NCBI RefSeq assembly: GCF_016774335.1
Contig: NZ_JAETWA010000037.1
Coordinates: forward strand, 104,527-168,526
DNA length: 64,000 nucleotides
Reading direction: 5' to 3'
Source of the DNA: Luteimonas saliphila
GTDB lineage: Bacteria; Pseudomonadota; Gammaproteobacteria; Xanthomonadales; Xanthomonadaceae
The first letter of the stretch is position 1; every line of letters starts with the position of its first letter. The translations under genes and the position numbers were made by a program. This document shows positions 37,690 to 48,411 of the stretch, piece after piece. The notes beneath the pieces were generated by a model. It was given only the letters and a program-made list of their open reading frames with translations, did not search any database and was not told the origin of the DNA.

Positions 37690-37703
37690 GTTTCTCGTGA
37701 AAC
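37690..37703. promoter_or_regulatory. GTTTC-N4-GAAAC inverted repeat, probable MarR operator
   Basis: GTTTC TCGT GAAAC directly precedes TATAGAAT (37704-37711), a likely -10 of hppD. A repressor bound here would block that promoter. Confidence 0.55.
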
Positions 37704-37758
37704 TATAGAATAGGCAACTCGACGCAGGCCGCGTCGCCTTCCCCGCGAGGAGTATCAC

Positions 37759-38871
37759 ATGACAGCGCAGTCACAGGCCGCGAACGGCCAGCCCGGCATG
37801 CCGGTGGCCACGTTCGAGAATCCGATGGGCATCGACGGCTTCGAATTCGTCGAATACGCGGCGCCCCCGGGCGAGGCCGGCCATCTCCACGACTACTTCA
37901 AGCGCCTGGGCTTCGTGCAGGTCGCGCGGCACCGCACGCGTCCGATCAGCACCTACCGCCAGGGCGACTGCACCTTCCTGATCAACGAGGATCCCGACTC
38001 GTTCGCGGCGCGCTTCGCGGCCGAGCACGGCTCCAGCGCCTGCGGCTTCGCGATCCGCTTCAGCAAGCTCGCCGAATGGGTACGCGTGCAGGCGCTGAAG
38101 AATGGCGCCGAATCCTTCGACGCGAACGACGAACTGACCAAGGCGGTGGCCGCCCCGGTGATCAAGGGCATCGGCGGCTGCATGCTGTACCTGGTCGACC
38201 GCTACGACGACAAGGGCACGATCCACGATCCCGACTACGAGATCCTGCCCGGCGCCGAGCTGATGCCGAAGGGCTTCGGCCTGACCTTCATCGACCACCT
38301 CACGCACAACCTCTACCAGGGGAACATGGCGAAGTGGTCGGACTACTACGAGCGCCTGTTCAACTTCCGCGAGATCCGCTACTTCGACATCAAGGGCGCC
38401 AAGACCGGCCTGCTGTCCAAGGCGATGACCGCACCAGACGGCATGGTGCGCATCCCGCTCAACGAGTCGAGCGATCCGAAGAGCCAGATCAACGAGTACC
38501 TCGACACCTACCACGGCGAGGGCATCCAGCACATCGCCTGCTTCACCGACGACATCTACGACACCGTGGAGAAGATGCGCGCGCAGGGCGTGGAGTTCCT
38601 CGATACCCCGGACACGTATTTCGAGGTGATCGACCAGCGCATCCCCAACCATGGCGAGGACCTCGAACGCCTGGCCAGGAACAAGATCCTGATCGATGCC
38701 GACGTCGAGACAAGGCAGCGCAAGCTGCTGCAGATCTTCACCACCAACGCGTTGGGGCCGATCTTCTTCGAGATCATCCAGCGCAAGGGCAACGAGGGCT
38801 TCGGAGAAGGCAATTTCCAGGCGCTGTTCGAGAGCATCGAGCGCGACCAGATGAAGCGCGGCGTGCTGTAG
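37759..38871 (+). CDS. hppD: 4-hydroxyphenylpyruvate dioxygenase
   Basis: 370 residues. Iron ligands occur in FIDHLTHN (first His), EGIQHIAC (second His) and [18 protein letters not shown] (Glu). It makes homogentisate from 4-hydroxyphenylpyruvate. GAGGAG precedes the ATG. hmgA follows with a REP-containing 166-base gap. Confidence 0.95.
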   Translation: MTAQSQAANGQPGMPVATFENPMGIDGFEFVEYAAPPGEAGHLHDYFKRLGFVQVARHRTRPISTYRQGDCTFLINEDPDSFAARFAAEHGSSACGFAIRFSKLAEWVRVQALKNGAESFDANDELTKAVAAPVIKGIGGCMLYLVDRYDDKGTIHDPDYEILPGAELMPKGFGLTFIDHLTHNLYQGNMAKWSDYYERLFNFREIRYFDIKGAKTGLLSKAMTAPDGMVRIPLNESSDPKSQINEYLDTYHGEGIQHIACFTDDIYDTVEKMRAQGVEFLDTPDTYFEVIDQRIPNHGEDLERLARNKILIDADVETRQRKLLQIFTTNALGPIFFEIIQRKGNEGFGEGNFQALFESIERDQMKRGVL

Positions 38872-38924
38872 GCTTTCCCGTCCCCTCTCCACTTGCAGGG
38901 CTTGTCGACCTGGCCGACACCACC

Positions 38925-38946
38925 GTAGGAGCGGCTTCAGCCGCGA
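38925..38946 (+). repeat. REP-like palindrome between hppD and hmgA
   Basis: GTAGGAGCGGCTTCAGCCG followed by CGA, the GCGGC subtype of the repeats clustered near 54.7 and 61.4 kb. Confidence 0.75.
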
Positions 38947-39037
38947 ACCCGACGTTCGACGGTTCCCGCCAGGCTGTCGCGCCCGAAAGCGCTCCTGCGG
39001 CGGAACCCGGGCGGAACAACCACCAGCGAGAAGCGTC

Positions 39038-40333
39038 ATGACCACCAATGGCTACATGTCCGGCTTCGGCAACGAGTTCGCGACCGAGGCGATCCCCGGC
39101 ACCCTCCCGGTCGGGCGCAATTCGCCGCAGAAGGTGGCGCACGGCCTCTACGCGGAGCAGCTGACCGGCACCGCGTTCACCGCCCCGCGCGGCGAGAACC
39201 GCCGCAGCTGGCTGTACCGGATCCGCCCGGCGGCGATGCACGGCCGCTTCGAGTCGTTCGCGCAGCCGCGCCTGCACGACCGCTTCGGCGAGGCGCCCGT
39301 ATCGCCCGACCAGATGCGCTGGAACCCGCTGCCGCTGCCCGAGGCGCCGACCGATTTCGTCGAAGGCCTCTACACCGTCGCCGGCAACGGCGGCAGCGAC
39401 GCGCACGCCGGCGTCGGCATCCACCTGTACGCGGCCAACACCTCGATGCGCGGGCGCTACTTCTACAGCGCCGACGGCGAGCTGCTGATCGTGCCGCAGC
39501 AGGGGCGCCTGCGCGTGGCCACCGAGCTGGGCGTGCTGGATGTCGAACCGCAGGAAATCGTGGTGGTGCCGCGCGGCGTGCGTTTCCGCGTGGAACTGCC
39601 CGATGGCGCCTCGCGCGGCTACGTCTGCGAGAACTTCGGCGCGCTGCTGCGCCTGCCCGGCCTGGGGCCGATCGGGTCCAACGGCCTCGCCAATCCGCGC
39701 GACTTCCTCTCGCCGGTCGCCGCCTGGGAAGACCTCGAGGGTGGATTCGAACTGATCGCGAAGTTCGGCGGCCACCTGTGGCATGCGCCGATCGATCATT
39801 CGCCGCTGGACGTGGTGGCCTGGCACGGCAACTACGCGCCCTACAAGTACGACCTGCGGCGCTTCAACACCATCGGTTCGATCAGCTTCGACCATCCCGA
39901 CCCGAGCATCTTCCTGGTGCTGACTTCGCCCACCGACACCCCGGGCGTGGGCAACCTCGACTTCGCGATCTTCCCGCCGCGCTGGCTGGTGCAGCAGGAC
40001 ACGTTCCGCCCGCCGTGGTTCCACCGCAACGTCGCCAGCGAGTTCATGGGCCTGGTGCACGGCGCCTACGACGCCAAGGCCGAGGGCTTCGCGCCCGGCG
40101 GCTGTTCGCTGCACAACTGCATGAGCGGGCACGGGCCGGACGCGGCCACGTTCGACAAGGCCTCCAGTGCCGACCTGTCGAAACCCGACGTCATCACCGA
40201 CACCATGGCCTTCATGTTCGAGACCCGCGGGGTGATCAAGCCGACCCGGCAGGCGGTCGACGCCGCGCACCGCCAGCGCGACTACCAGGCCTGCTGGGCG
40301 GGCCTGCGCAGGCAGTTCGCGCCGCCGCGCTGA
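39038..40333 (+). CDS. hmgA: homogentisate 1,2-dioxygenase
   Basis: 431 residues. [13 protein letters not shown] start, [34 protein letters not shown] and [12 protein letters not shown] (His ligands) are hallmarks. Cleaves the homogentisate ring, the next step after hppD. Confidence 0.95.
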   Translation: MTTNGYMSGFGNEFATEAIPGTLPVGRNSPQKVAHGLYAEQLTGTAFTAPRGENRRSWLYRIRPAAMHGRFESFAQPRLHDRFGEAPVSPDQMRWNPLPLPEAPTDFVEGLYTVAGNGGSDAHAGVGIHLYAANTSMRGRYFYSADGELLIVPQQGRLRVATELGVLDVEPQEIVVVPRGVRFRVELPDGASRGYVCENFGALLRLPGLGPIGSNGLANPRDFLSPVAAWEDLEGGFELIAKFGGHLWHAPIDHSPLDVVAWHGNYAPYKYDLRRFNTIGSISFDHPDPSIFLVLTSPTDTPGVGNLDFAIFPPRWLVQQDTFRPPWFHRNVASEFMGLVHGAYDAKAEGFAPGGCSLHNCMSGHGPDAATFDKASSADLSKPDVITDTMAFMFETRGVIKPTRQAVDAAHRQRDYQACWAGLRRQFAPPR

Positions 40334-40590
40334 GCCGCGACCCGGGCTGGCGGCCGGGCATCGGGCCAGGCCGATTCTCCGGAGCGGGAGCGCGAGGGAC
40401 GGTGGGCGTGGCGTGATTCGCGCGCGGCGCCGGTGTCGAGACCCGAAGCCGCTGGGCCCCGTCGCCCGGTCGCGATCGCGATGCGGATGCGGCGCGGCCT
40501 TCGCCGGATCCCATGGCATGCGCCCGTCTTCACGATGCTCACGCGGGCCATGGCAGGCTGCGATCGCCAGCAACCCACCGGAGCCCGAGC

Positions 40591-41253
40591 ATGCGCCTGC
40601 AGACCCCGTTCGTCCTCGCCGTCCTTGCCGCATTGTGTGCCTGCACCGCGCAGCGCGACGAGCCCGAACCGTCGATGCCCGACGGCGATGCCGGGATGCC
40701 GGCATCGCAGGCGCCGCTCGACCAGCCGGAACGGGACGTGCCGCCGGCGACCGCGAGCGAGCAGGCGCTGGGCTCGCTGCGCGTCGGTGCGCCGGCCGAG
40801 GGCACGATCAGCTTCGCCGGTTTCGGGCCGGCGGCGTTCGGCGCGAGCGCCGAAGCCGTGCGCCAGGCCTGGGGTGGCGACCTCGGCGACGAACGGCCCG
40901 CCGAGCCCGGTGGCTGCCACTACCTGATCCCGCAGCCGCTCGGCAGCGAGGGCTACCGCACCGCCTTCATGATCGAGGGCGACCGCTTCGTGCGGATCGA
41001 CGTGCGCGATGCATTGGTGACCGCGCCGGGCGGCGCGAAGGTCGGGATGAGCGGAGACGAAGTGCGCGCCCTGTACGAGGGTCGGGTCGAAGAACAGCCG
41101 CACAAGTACGACCCCGAGGGCAAGGTGCTGCGCGTGACCGACGCCGGGGGTGGCGAGGCGGCGCTGGTGCTGGAGCTGGATGCCGCGGGCCGCGTCGACG
41201 CATGGCGGATCGGCGTGCCGCCGCAGGTGGACTATGTCGAGGGCTGCTCCTGA
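40591..41253 (+). CDS. putative lipoprotein
   Basis: 220 residues from the ATG at 40591. Lipobox LAALCAC suggests a lipidated Cys near residue 15. Mature part has PAAFGASAEAVRQAWGGDLG, CHYLIPQP, FMIEGDRFVRIDV and GMSGDEVRALYEGRVEEQPHKYDPEG, two repeats like small periplasmic SmpA/DUF-type folds. Function unknown. Cys pair at CHYL and the C-terminal EGCS. Confidence 0.65.
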   Translation: MRLQTPFVLAVLAALCACTAQRDEPEPSMPDGDAGMPASQAPLDQPERDVPPATASEQALGSLRVGAPAEGTISFAGFGPAAFGASAEAVRQAWGGDLGDERPAEPGGCHYLIPQPLGSEGYRTAFMIEGDRFVRIDVRDALVTAPGGAKVGMSGDEVRALYEGRVEEQPHKYDPEGKVLRVTDAGGGEAALVLELDAAGRVDAWRIGVPPQVDYVEGCS

Positions 41254-41363
41254 CGCCCGGCGTCCACGCGAGCGTCGATCCAGCGCTCCGGCCCCTGCGG
41301 CCATTGGCGCTCCCCGGACCTGAACCCTAGAATCGCGGACTGGCCGGTGGAAGGGATGTCGCG

Positions 41364-42308
41364 ATGAGCGCTGCACTGTTCTACTTCGCCGCGGGAATCG
41401 TGCTGCTGGCGCTCGGCGGCGATTCGCTGGTCAAGTCCGCGGCGGGGCTCGCCCGCAAGCTCGGCATTTCGCCGTTCACGACCGGCCTGGTGCTGGTCGC
41501 GTTCGCGACCTCGTTGCCGGAACTCGCGGTCAACCTGCGCGCGTTCTGGATCGGGGACCCGGCACTCGCGCTCGGCAATGCGGTGGGCAGCAACATCGCC
41601 AACTTCGGCCTCACCCTGGGCGCGGCGGCGCTGTTCGCGCCGCTGCTGATCCGCTGGAAGGCGCTGCCGTCGCTGATCGTGTGCCTGGTGGTGGCGACGC
41701 TCGCGACGATCCTGCTGGGGCAGGACGGCCGCCTCACCCGCCTGGACGGATTCGTGCTGCTGGCCTCGTTCGTCGCCGTGCTCGGCTTCGCCTGGGCGTT
41801 CGGGCGGCGACAGCCGGAACTGCGCAGCGAGTTCGCGGGCTTCGCCGAGACACGCACCGCGCCGGGGCTCAACCTGGTGCGTCTGGCCATCGCCGCCGCG
41901 CTACTGTTCTTCGGCGCCAAGTGGACGGTGTACGGCGGCGCGGCGCTGGGCCAGGCGCTGGGCATGGAATCGCTGCTGAGCGGCCTGCTGCTGGTTGCGA
42001 TCGGCACCGCGCTGCCGGAAATGGCGGCGGCGATCGCCGCGGCGCGACGCGGGCAGGGCGACATCGTCGCCGGGCACGTCGTCGGCTCGAGCCTGGTCAA
42101 CCTGCTGCTGGTGGTCGGCGGCATGGCGGTGCTGCGCGAGGTGCCGGTGCCGGCCTCGTTCGTGCGCTTCGAACTGCCCGCCGCGCTGGTATTCGCCGCG
42201 CTGCTGCTGCCGATGCTGCGCGGCGAGCTGCGCATCAGCCGGGCGGAGGGCGCGGTGCTGCTGCTGGCCTTCCTGGCCTGGGTCGGGTTCGAACTGCTGA
42301 TGATGTGA
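41364..42308 (+). CDS. Ca2+/Na+ antiporter family protein (YrbG-like)
   Basis: 314 residues, about ten membrane helices. Two alpha repeats: VAFATSLPELAVNL...GNAVGSNIANFGLTLG and VAIGTALPEMAAAIAAA...GHVVGSSLVNLLLVVGG. A TAGAAT -10 box is at 41328-41333. Confidence 0.88.
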   Translation: MSAALFYFAAGIVLLALGGDSLVKSAAGLARKLGISPFTTGLVLVAFATSLPELAVNLRAFWIGDPALALGNAVGSNIANFGLTLGAAALFAPLLIRWKALPSLIVCLVVATLATILLGQDGRLTRLDGFVLLASFVAVLGFAWAFGRRQPELRSEFAGFAETRTAPGLNLVRLAIAAALLFFGAKWTVYGGAALGQALGMESLLSGLLLVAIGTALPEMAAAIAAARRGQGDIVAGHVVGSSLVNLLLVVGGMAVLREVPVPASFVRFELPAALVFAALLLPMLRGELRISRAEGAVLLLAFLAWVGFELLMM

Positions 42309-42422
42309 GCCGCCGCGCGTGGCCCGCGCCGGGCCCGGGAGGCCTGTCGGCACGCGGACCCGCGGCCCGGGACCGGCACCCGCCGCACGGCGGGCGGGGC
42401 AGGGAGCGCCCCGGTCCGGGCG

Positions 42423-42833
42423 TCAGTGCCCGCCGCCTGCGTCCCCGCGCTCGCGTGCCTGCTGCTCGGCGCGTTCGTCGGCGTCGTCGCGGATGTGGCC
42501 CTCCGGCTCCACCGGGGCGGCGGGGTCCTCGGGACGCGTGTCCATCAGCGACAGCGCCGCGCGCGACATCATGTGCGCGGCGACCGGCGCGGTCAGGAAC
42601 AGGAACACCGTGATCAGCAGTTCGCGCGGGTGCAGGCCCGCGCCGTGCACCGAGTGATACGCGATCGAGGCCAGGAGGATGCAGCCCACGCCGAGGGTGC
42701 TGGCCTTGGTCGGCCCGTGGATGCGGTGGAAGAAACGGGTCAGCTTGACCAGCGCGAAGCTGCCCAGGAACACGAAGAAGCAGCCCACCGCGAGCAGGGC
42801 CAGGGTCAGCAGGTCGACCAGCCAGGTGATCAT
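42423..42833 (-). CDS. mrpG: Mrp/Pha Na+/H+ antiporter subunit G
   Basis: 136 residues with three helices, FFHRIHGPTKASTLGVGCILL being the MrpG signature. It carries a charged tail after about residue 95. Last gene of the antiporter operon; ATG overlaps the stop of subunit F. Confidence 0.85.
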   Translation of the reverse strand: MITWLVDLLTLALLAVGCFFVFLGSFALVKLTRFFHRIHGPTKASTLGVGCILLASIAYHSVHGAGLHPRELLITVFLFLTAPVAAHMMSRAALSLMDTRPEDPAAPVEPEGHIRDDADERAEQQARERGDAGGGH

Positions 42834-43105
42834 TCGACGATGTCCCTGCGCACCACGTACTTGCTCAGCACCACGGTGCCGAAGAAGCCGAGCATGGCGA
42901 TGATCAGTGCGACCTCGAAGTAGATCTCGCTGTCGAGGTACATGCCGAACAGCACCAGCAGCGCGATCGTGGTCACGTACAGCGTGTCGAGGGCGAGGAT
43001 CCGGTCCGGTGCCGTGGGTCCGCGCACCAGCCGCCACAGCGACAGCAGCATGGCGATGCCGACCACGATCAGGCCGAGGGCGATGGCGATATCGATGTCG
43101 ATCAT
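42830..43105 (-). CDS. mrpF: Mrp/Pha antiporter subunit F
   Basis: 91 residues, three membrane helices; RGPTAPDRILALDTLYV is diagnostic of MrpF. Overlaps both neighbours by four bases. Confidence 0.88.
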   Translation of the reverse strand: MIDIDIAIALGLIVVGIAMLLSLWRLVRGPTAPDRILALDTLYVTTIALLVLFGMYLDSEIYFEVALIIAMLGFFGTVVLSKYVVRRDIVE

Positions 43106-43590
43106 GGGAACACCTTGAGCATCGGCGCCTCGTAGCGGCGCTTGATGTTGTCGATCATCGTCTGCGGGTCGTCGACGTCGAGGCAATGCACCAGCAGGTG
43201 GCGGCGGTCCTCGGACAGTTCCGAACTCAGCGTCCCCGGCGTCAGCGTGATGATGCTGGCCAGCGCCGAGATGCCGTGGATATTGGTCAGGTCCAGCGGC
43301 ACCCAGACGAAGCGCGAGCGCAGCCGCCGCTCGGGGCCCAGCACCTGGCGCGCGACGGCGATGTTGGCGAGCACGATGTCGCCGAGCAAACGGAACGCCA
43401 GCGGGACCAGGATCCACACGTTGCCCAGGCGCGCGAACTCGCGTTCCAGCTTCGCCGCGATGTGCGGCATCAGCCAGGCCAGCAGCGCGGCCATCAGCAG
43501 CGTGCCCGGCGCGTAGTCCTCGGCCATCAGCACCCAGAAGGCGAAGACGGTCAGGCTCTGCGGGATCGAGGGGAACAGGCGTCGTCTCAT
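43102..43590 (-). CDS. mrpE: Mrp/Pha antiporter subunit E
   Basis: 162 residues. Two N-terminal helices, FVWVPLDLTNIHGISALASIITLTPGTLS, and a cytoplasmic C-terminal domain with LLVHCLDVDDP, as in MrpE. Confidence 0.88.
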   Translation of the reverse strand: MRRRLFPSIPQSLTVFAFWVLMAEDYAPGTLLMAALLAWLMPHIAAKLEREFARLGNVWILVPLAFRLLGDIVLANIAVARQVLGPERRLRSRFVWVPLDLTNIHGISALASIITLTPGTLSSELSEDRRHLLVHCLDVDDPQTMIDNIKRRYEAPMLKVFP

Positions 43591-43603
43591 GGCAGACCTC
43601 GCA

Positions 43604-45157
43604 TCACGGTTGCCGCGCGGCGGGGGTCGCCGCGCGTACCTCGCGGATGTAGTCGCCCGGCGACAGCAGTTGGTGGGCGGCCGCGTCGGTGTAGCGCAGG
43701 ATCGGCGCGGCGAACACGGTCATCGCGACACCGTAGGAAAGCAGCAGGATCGTGGCGGCGATCTCGCGCTTGCCCACCGGGGTCCTCGCCGACCGTGGCG
43801 CTGCGGTCGGCGGCACCGGTTCGTTCTCCGGAACCGCGGCGGTACGCCAGAACAGCCGGGTGCCGGTGCGGCTCAGCCCGATCAGCGCCAGCAGACTGCC
43901 CACCAGCACCGCGGCGTAGACCACGGCGGTGTCCTCGCCCGGCACCGCGGCCAGCAGCAGGAACTTGCCGATGAAGCCCGACAGCGGCGGCAGCCCCGCC
44001 AACGACACGGCCGCGACCATGTACAGCAACCCGGTCAGGCGCGGCATCGGCGGCGCAGGCTGCAGCAGCCGGTCGCCGACCTCGCCGCGCTCGCGCTGCA
44101 CGATGTGCGCGATCATGAACATCGCCGCGCCGGCGAAGCAGCTGTGCGGCAGGTAGTACAGCCCTGCCGCGATCGCGTCCGGCCGCGCCAGTGCGAACGC
44201 GACGAACAGCGTGCCCGCCGAGAGCAGCACCAGGTAAGAGGCCGAGATGCGCAGCCGCAGTGCGCCGACCACGCCCAGGCCGCCGAGCAGCAGGGTCACC
44301 ACGCCGAACGCGAGCAGGGTGCCGCGTCCTAAACCGGCCAGCGCGTCGGCCTCGTCGCCCAGCATCAGCGTGCTCACCCGCAGCAGCGCGTACAGGCCGA
44401 CCTTGGTCATGATCGTGAACAGCGCCGCCACCGCCGCCGGCGCGCGTGCGTAGGTTTCCGGCAGCCACAGGTACATCGGCAGCAGCGCGGCCTTGGCGCA
44501 GAACACCACCAGCAGCAAGCCGAACGCGGCACGCACCAGCGCCGCGTCCTCGGCGGCCACCCCGCGGATGCGCACCGCCAGCTCGGCCATGTTCAGGCTG
44601 CCGAGCAGGCCGTAGATCAGCGCCAGCGCGATCAGGAACAGGGTCGAGGCGACGATGTTGAACACCACGTAGTGCATGCCCGCCTTCATCCGCTCGCCAC
44701 GCCCGCCCGAGAGCAGCAGTCCGTACGAGGAGATCAGCAGCACCTCGAAGAACACGAACAAGTTGAACACGTCGCCGGTCAGGAACGCGCCGTTGAGCCC
44801 GGCGAGCTGGATCAGGAACAGCGCGTGGAAATGCAGCGCGCGCTTGTCCCATCCGGCGCAGGCGTAGAGCAGGCAGGGGATCGCGAGCAGGCTGGTGGTC
44901 AGGACCATCAGCGCGCCGAGGCGGTCGAGCATGAGCACGATGCCCAGCCGCGCCGGCCAGTCGCCAAGCAGGTAGACCTCGATGCCTCCCGAGGACGCGC
45001 GCGCGAACAGCGCGATCGAGGCCGCCAGCAGCAGCGCCAGGCCGATCCACGCGCCCGTGCGCAGCACCAGGCTGCTGTGCCGGCGCTCGAGCAGCAGCAG
45101 GATCGCCCCGCACAGCAGCGGCACCAGCACCGGCGCGAGCACGAGGTGCTGGATCAT
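43604..45157 (-). CDS. mrpD: Mrp/Pha antiporter subunit D
   Basis: 517 residues with about 14 helices. NuoN/NuoM-like proton channel subunit with lysine in CAKAALLPMYLWLPETYARAP and glutamate in the early helix region. It overlaps subunit C by four bases. Confidence 0.9.
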   Translation of the reverse strand: MIQHLVLAPVLVPLLCGAILLLLERRHSSLVLRTGAWIGLALLLAASIALFARASSGGIEVYLLGDWPARLGIVLMLDRLGALMVLTTSLLAIPCLLYACAGWDKRALHFHALFLIQLAGLNGAFLTGDVFNLFVFFEVLLISSYGLLLSGGRGERMKAGMHYVVFNIVASTLFLIALALIYGLLGSLNMAELAVRIRGVAAEDAALVRAAFGLLLVVFCAKAALLPMYLWLPETYARAPAAVAALFTIMTKVGLYALLRVSTLMLGDEADALAGLGRGTLLAFGVVTLLLGGLGVVGALRLRISASYLVLLSAGTLFVAFALARPDAIAAGLYYLPHSCFAGAAMFMIAHIVQRERGEVGDRLLQPAPPMPRLTGLLYMVAAVSLAGLPPLSGFIGKFLLLAAVPGEDTAVVYAAVLVGSLLALIGLSRTGTRLFWRTAAVPENEPVPPTAAPRSARTPVGKREIAATILLLSYGVAMTVFAAPILRYTDAAAHQLLSPGDYIREVRAATPAARQP

Positions 45158-45528
45158 GCCGGCGGCGTCCGGTCGTCGCCGGCTGCCGCGCCCGGCTCGT
45201 GTCCGTCGACATGGTCGCTGTGCAGGTCGGCGTGGTTGCGCATCGCCACCACCACCACCACCGCGGTCATCGCGAACGCGATCACGATCGCGGTCAGCAC
45301 CAGTGCCTGCGGCAGCGGGTCGGCGTAGTACGCGGCGGTCGTCTCGACCCCGTGGCGCAGCACCGGCGGCTTGCCCACCACCAGCCGCCCGGACGAGAAG
45401 ATCAGCAGATTGGTGGCGTAGGAGAGCAGGGTCAGGCCGAGGATCACGTCGAACGTGCGCGCGCGCAGCAGCAGGTAGACGCCCGCCGCCACCAGTACTC
45501 CGATCCCGCTGGCGATCGCGAATTCCAT
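45154..45528 (-). CDS. mrpC: Mrp/Pha antiporter subunit C
   Basis: 124 residues, NuoK-like with three helices: GVLVAAGVYLLLRARTFDVILGLTLLSYATNLLIF and PQALVLTAIVIAFAMTAVVVVV. Hydrophilic tail rich in His and Asp. Confidence 0.9.
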   Translation of the reverse strand: MEFAIASGIGVLVAAGVYLLLRARTFDVILGLTLLSYATNLLIFSSGRLVVGKPPVLRHGVETTAAYYADPLPQALVLTAIVIAFAMTAVVVVVAMRNHADLHSDHVDGHEPGAAAGDDRTPPA

Positions 45529-48308
45529 CAGCCCTGGCCCTCCGCCTGCAGCTGGCGTCGACGCACCGTGCCCATCGTCGACAGCATCAGCAATGCGCCA
45601 GCGAACACCACCACGTACACGCCGGTGTCGAATACCAGCGCGCTGGCCAGCGGCAGGTGGCCGATCAGCGGCAGCTCGAGGTCGACATGGCCGCTGGCCA
45701 GGAACGGCAACCCGAACGCGAGCGAGCCCAGGCCGCCGATACAGGCGATGAGCAGCCCCAGGCCGAGGCCGCGCAGGTAGTCGAAGCCGAAGCTGGCCTC
45801 GACCGCGCGCGCGCCCTGTACCACGTACTTGATCAGCACCGGCACCGCGATCGCCAGGCCGGCGATGAAGCCGCCGCCGGGCGCGTTGTGGCCGCGCAGG
45901 AACAGGTAGATCGAGACCGTCAGCGCCAGCGGGAACAGCAACTGGGTCAGGTCGGCGGGGATCGGCAACTGCACCGGCGGGCCGGGCATCACCTCGTCGG
46001 GACGCAGCCGCGCCCAGCGCAGCAGCGCATGCACCACCAGCGCCGCCACCGCGAACACCGTGATCTCGCCGAAGGTGTCGAAGCCGCGGAAATCGACCAG
46101 GATCACGTTGACCACGTTCGCGCCGTAGGCCTCCGGCAGCGAGCGCGCCAGCATCTCGCCGGAGATGGTCTGCTGCGGCGACAGCATCATCGCGTAGGCC
46201 AGGCCGCCGACGCCGAGGCCCGCGACGACCGAAAGGACCGCGTCGCGCCAGCGGCGCAGCGGCGTGCGCGCCTGCCTGGACTGCTTGGGCAGGTAGTTCA
46301 GCGCCATCATCATCATCGCGATCGTGACCATCTCGACCATCAGCTGGGTCAGCGCGAGGTCGGGCGCGGACAGCAGCGCGAAGGCCAGGCTGACCAGCAG
46401 GCCGACCGCGCCGATCACGATCAGCGCGGTCAGGCGCCGCCCGTGCACCGCCACCGTGCCGAGCGTGGAAGCGACCAGGATCGCCCACAGGATCCAGCCC
46501 AGCCACGGCATCGACTGCGACGCTCCGAGTCCGGGCAGCGGCGCCGCCGACGTGCCGATGAACGGCGCCGCGCCCACCAGCAGGGTGACCACGATCATCC
46601 AGAACAGGCTGCGGCGGATGCCGCCTTCGGCGACACGCGCGGTGAACCTGCCGGCGGCGGTGAACAGCGCCTCGATATTGACCTGGAACAGGTGCCGGCC
46701 CCAGGTGCGCAGGATCGCGTCGTGCAGCGCGTACAGCCGGCGCAGCGCGAAATAGAAGACGAAACCGCCGAGCACCCCGGCGATGCTCATCGCCAGCGGC
46801 AGGTTCCAGCCATGCCAGATCGCCAGCGAGAACGCGGGGGCGGCATCGCCGAGCGTGCCCATCACGGCAGTCCTGAGCACCGGCTCCACGGTCAGTGCCG
46901 GCAGCATGCCCACCGCCAGGCACAGCACCACCAGCACCGCCACCGGGATCCGCATCCACACCGGCGGCTCGTGCGGTTCCACCGGCAAGGCGCGCGGGCC
47001 GCGACCGAAGAAGGCGTCGTGCACGAAGCGCAGGCTGTAGGCCACGCCGAACACGCCGTAGAGCAGCGCGGCGATGCTGATCGCCAGGCGGAAGCCGCGG
47101 TCTTCGCCGGCGTCGAGCGCCTCGGCGAAGAACATCTCCTTCGACAGGAAGCCGTTGAGCAGCGGGATCCCCGCCATCGCCAGCGACGCCACGATGGCCA
47201 GCGCGGCCGTGTAGGGCATGTAGCGGCGCAGGTTGCCGAGCCGTCGCAGGTCGCGGGTCCCGCATTCGTGGTCCAGGATGCCGGCGGCCATGAACAGCGA
47301 AGCCTTGAACGTGGCGTGGTTGAGGATGTGGAACACGCCGGCGACCACGGCCATCGGCGTCGACAGGCCGAACAGCAGCGTGATCAGCCCCAGGTGCGAG
47401 ATCGTCGAATACGCCAGCAGGCCCTTCAGGTCGTGCTGGAAGATCGCGTACCAGGCGCCCACCAGCAGGGTGATCGCGCCGACCGTGGTGACCACGTAGA
47501 AGAACAGGTCGGTCCCGGCCAGCGCCGGATGCAGCCGCGCCAGCAGGAACACGCCGGCCTTCACCATCGTCGCCGAATGCAGGTAGGCCGACACCGGCGT
47601 CGGCGCCGCCATCGCCTGCGGCAGCCAGAAGTGCAGCGGGAACTGCGCGCTCTTGGTGAACACGCCGGCCAGCACCAGGGCCAGGATCGCCGGATACTCG
47701 CCGCTGGCGCGGATCGCATCGCCCGATGCGAGCACCACGTCGAGTTCGTAGCTGCCGACCACGCGCCCGATCAGCAGCACGCCGCCGAGCAGCGCCAGGC
47801 CGCCCAGGCCGGTGATCGTCAGCGCCATGCGCGCGCCCTGGCGCGCGTCCTGGCGCCCGCTCCAGAACCCGATCAGCAGGAACGAGCTGATGCTGGTCAG
47901 TTCCCAGAACACCACCAGCAGCAGCAGGTTGCCGGCCAGCACCATGCCCAGCATCGCGCCCATGAACAGCAGCAGGTAGCCGAAGAAGCGCGGCGAACTG
48001 TCGGCTTCCGACAGGTAGTAGCGCGCGTACATCACGATCAGCACGCCGATGCCGAGCACCAGGCCGGCGAACATCCAGGCCAGCCCGTCCAGCCGCAGCG
48101 ACAGCGCCAGACCCGCCTGCGGGATCCACGGCAGACTCCAGGCCGGGATCGCACCGTCCATCACCGCCGGCGTGAACCACGCCAGCACGCCCAGGCCGAG
48201 CAGCGGCGCGGCGGCCGCCAGCCAGGCGATGGTCCGTCGCGAGGCGTTGCGGGCCAGGGCGATGGCCAGCACCGCCACGAAGGGCAGGGCCAGAAGCAGG
48301 ATCAGCAT
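45528..48308 (-). CDS. mrpA: Mrp/Pha antiporter fused subunits A and B
   Basis: 926 residues from the ATG at 48308. NuoL-like A subunit with KSAQFPLHFWLPQAMAAPTPVSAYLHSATMVKAG, an extended C-terminal MrpA part, then from about residue 780 an MrpB domain (LFPLALTVSIYLFLRGHNAPGGGFIAGL). Fused A-B is the PhaAB arrangement of proteobacteria. First gene of a seven-function, six-gene operon. The complex exports Na+ (or K+) for H+ and supports alkaline and salt tolerance. Confidence 0.9.
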   Translation of the reverse strand: MLILLLALPFVAVLAIALARNASRRTIAWLAAAAPLLGLGVLAWFTPAVMDGAIPAWSLPWIPQAGLALSLRLDGLAWMFAGLVLGIGVLIVMYARYYLSEADSSPRFFGYLLLFMGAMLGMVLAGNLLLLVVFWELTSISSFLLIGFWSGRQDARQGARMALTITGLGGLALLGGVLLIGRVVGSYELDVVLASGDAIRASGEYPAILALVLAGVFTKSAQFPLHFWLPQAMAAPTPVSAYLHSATMVKAGVFLLARLHPALAGTDLFFYVVTTVGAITLLVGAWYAIFQHDLKGLLAYSTISHLGLITLLFGLSTPMAVVAGVFHILNHATFKASLFMAAGILDHECGTRDLRRLGNLRRYMPYTAALAIVASLAMAGIPLLNGFLSKEMFFAEALDAGEDRGFRLAISIAALLYGVFGVAYSLRFVHDAFFGRGPRALPVEPHEPPVWMRIPVAVLVVLCLAVGMLPALTVEPVLRTAVMGTLGDAAPAFSLAIWHGWNLPLAMSIAGVLGGFVFYFALRRLYALHDAILRTWGRHLFQVNIEALFTAAGRFTARVAEGGIRRSLFWMIVVTLLVGAAPFIGTSAAPLPGLGASQSMPWLGWILWAILVASTLGTVAVHGRRLTALIVIGAVGLLVSLAFALLSAPDLALTQLMVEMVTIAMMMMALNYLPKQSRQARTPLRRWRDAVLSVVAGLGVGGLAYAMMLSPQQTISGEMLARSLPEAYGANVVNVILVDFRGFDTFGEITVFAVAALVVHALLRWARLRPDEVMPGPPVQLPIPADLTQLLFPLALTVSIYLFLRGHNAPGGGFIAGLAIAVPVLIKYVVQGARAVEASFGFDYLRGLGLGLLIACIGGLGSLAFGLPFLASGHVDLELPLIGHLPLASALVFDTGVYVVVFAGALLMLSTMGTVRRRQLQAEGQG

Positions 48309-48411
48309 CGGGAGTCCGGTGTGGGCGGACCGGCACGCCGCGCATGCGCCGGGCCGGCACCCGAGTTTAACCGACGACTGCGCAAGCGGGTCTGCACAGT
48401 ATCCTGTGGCG

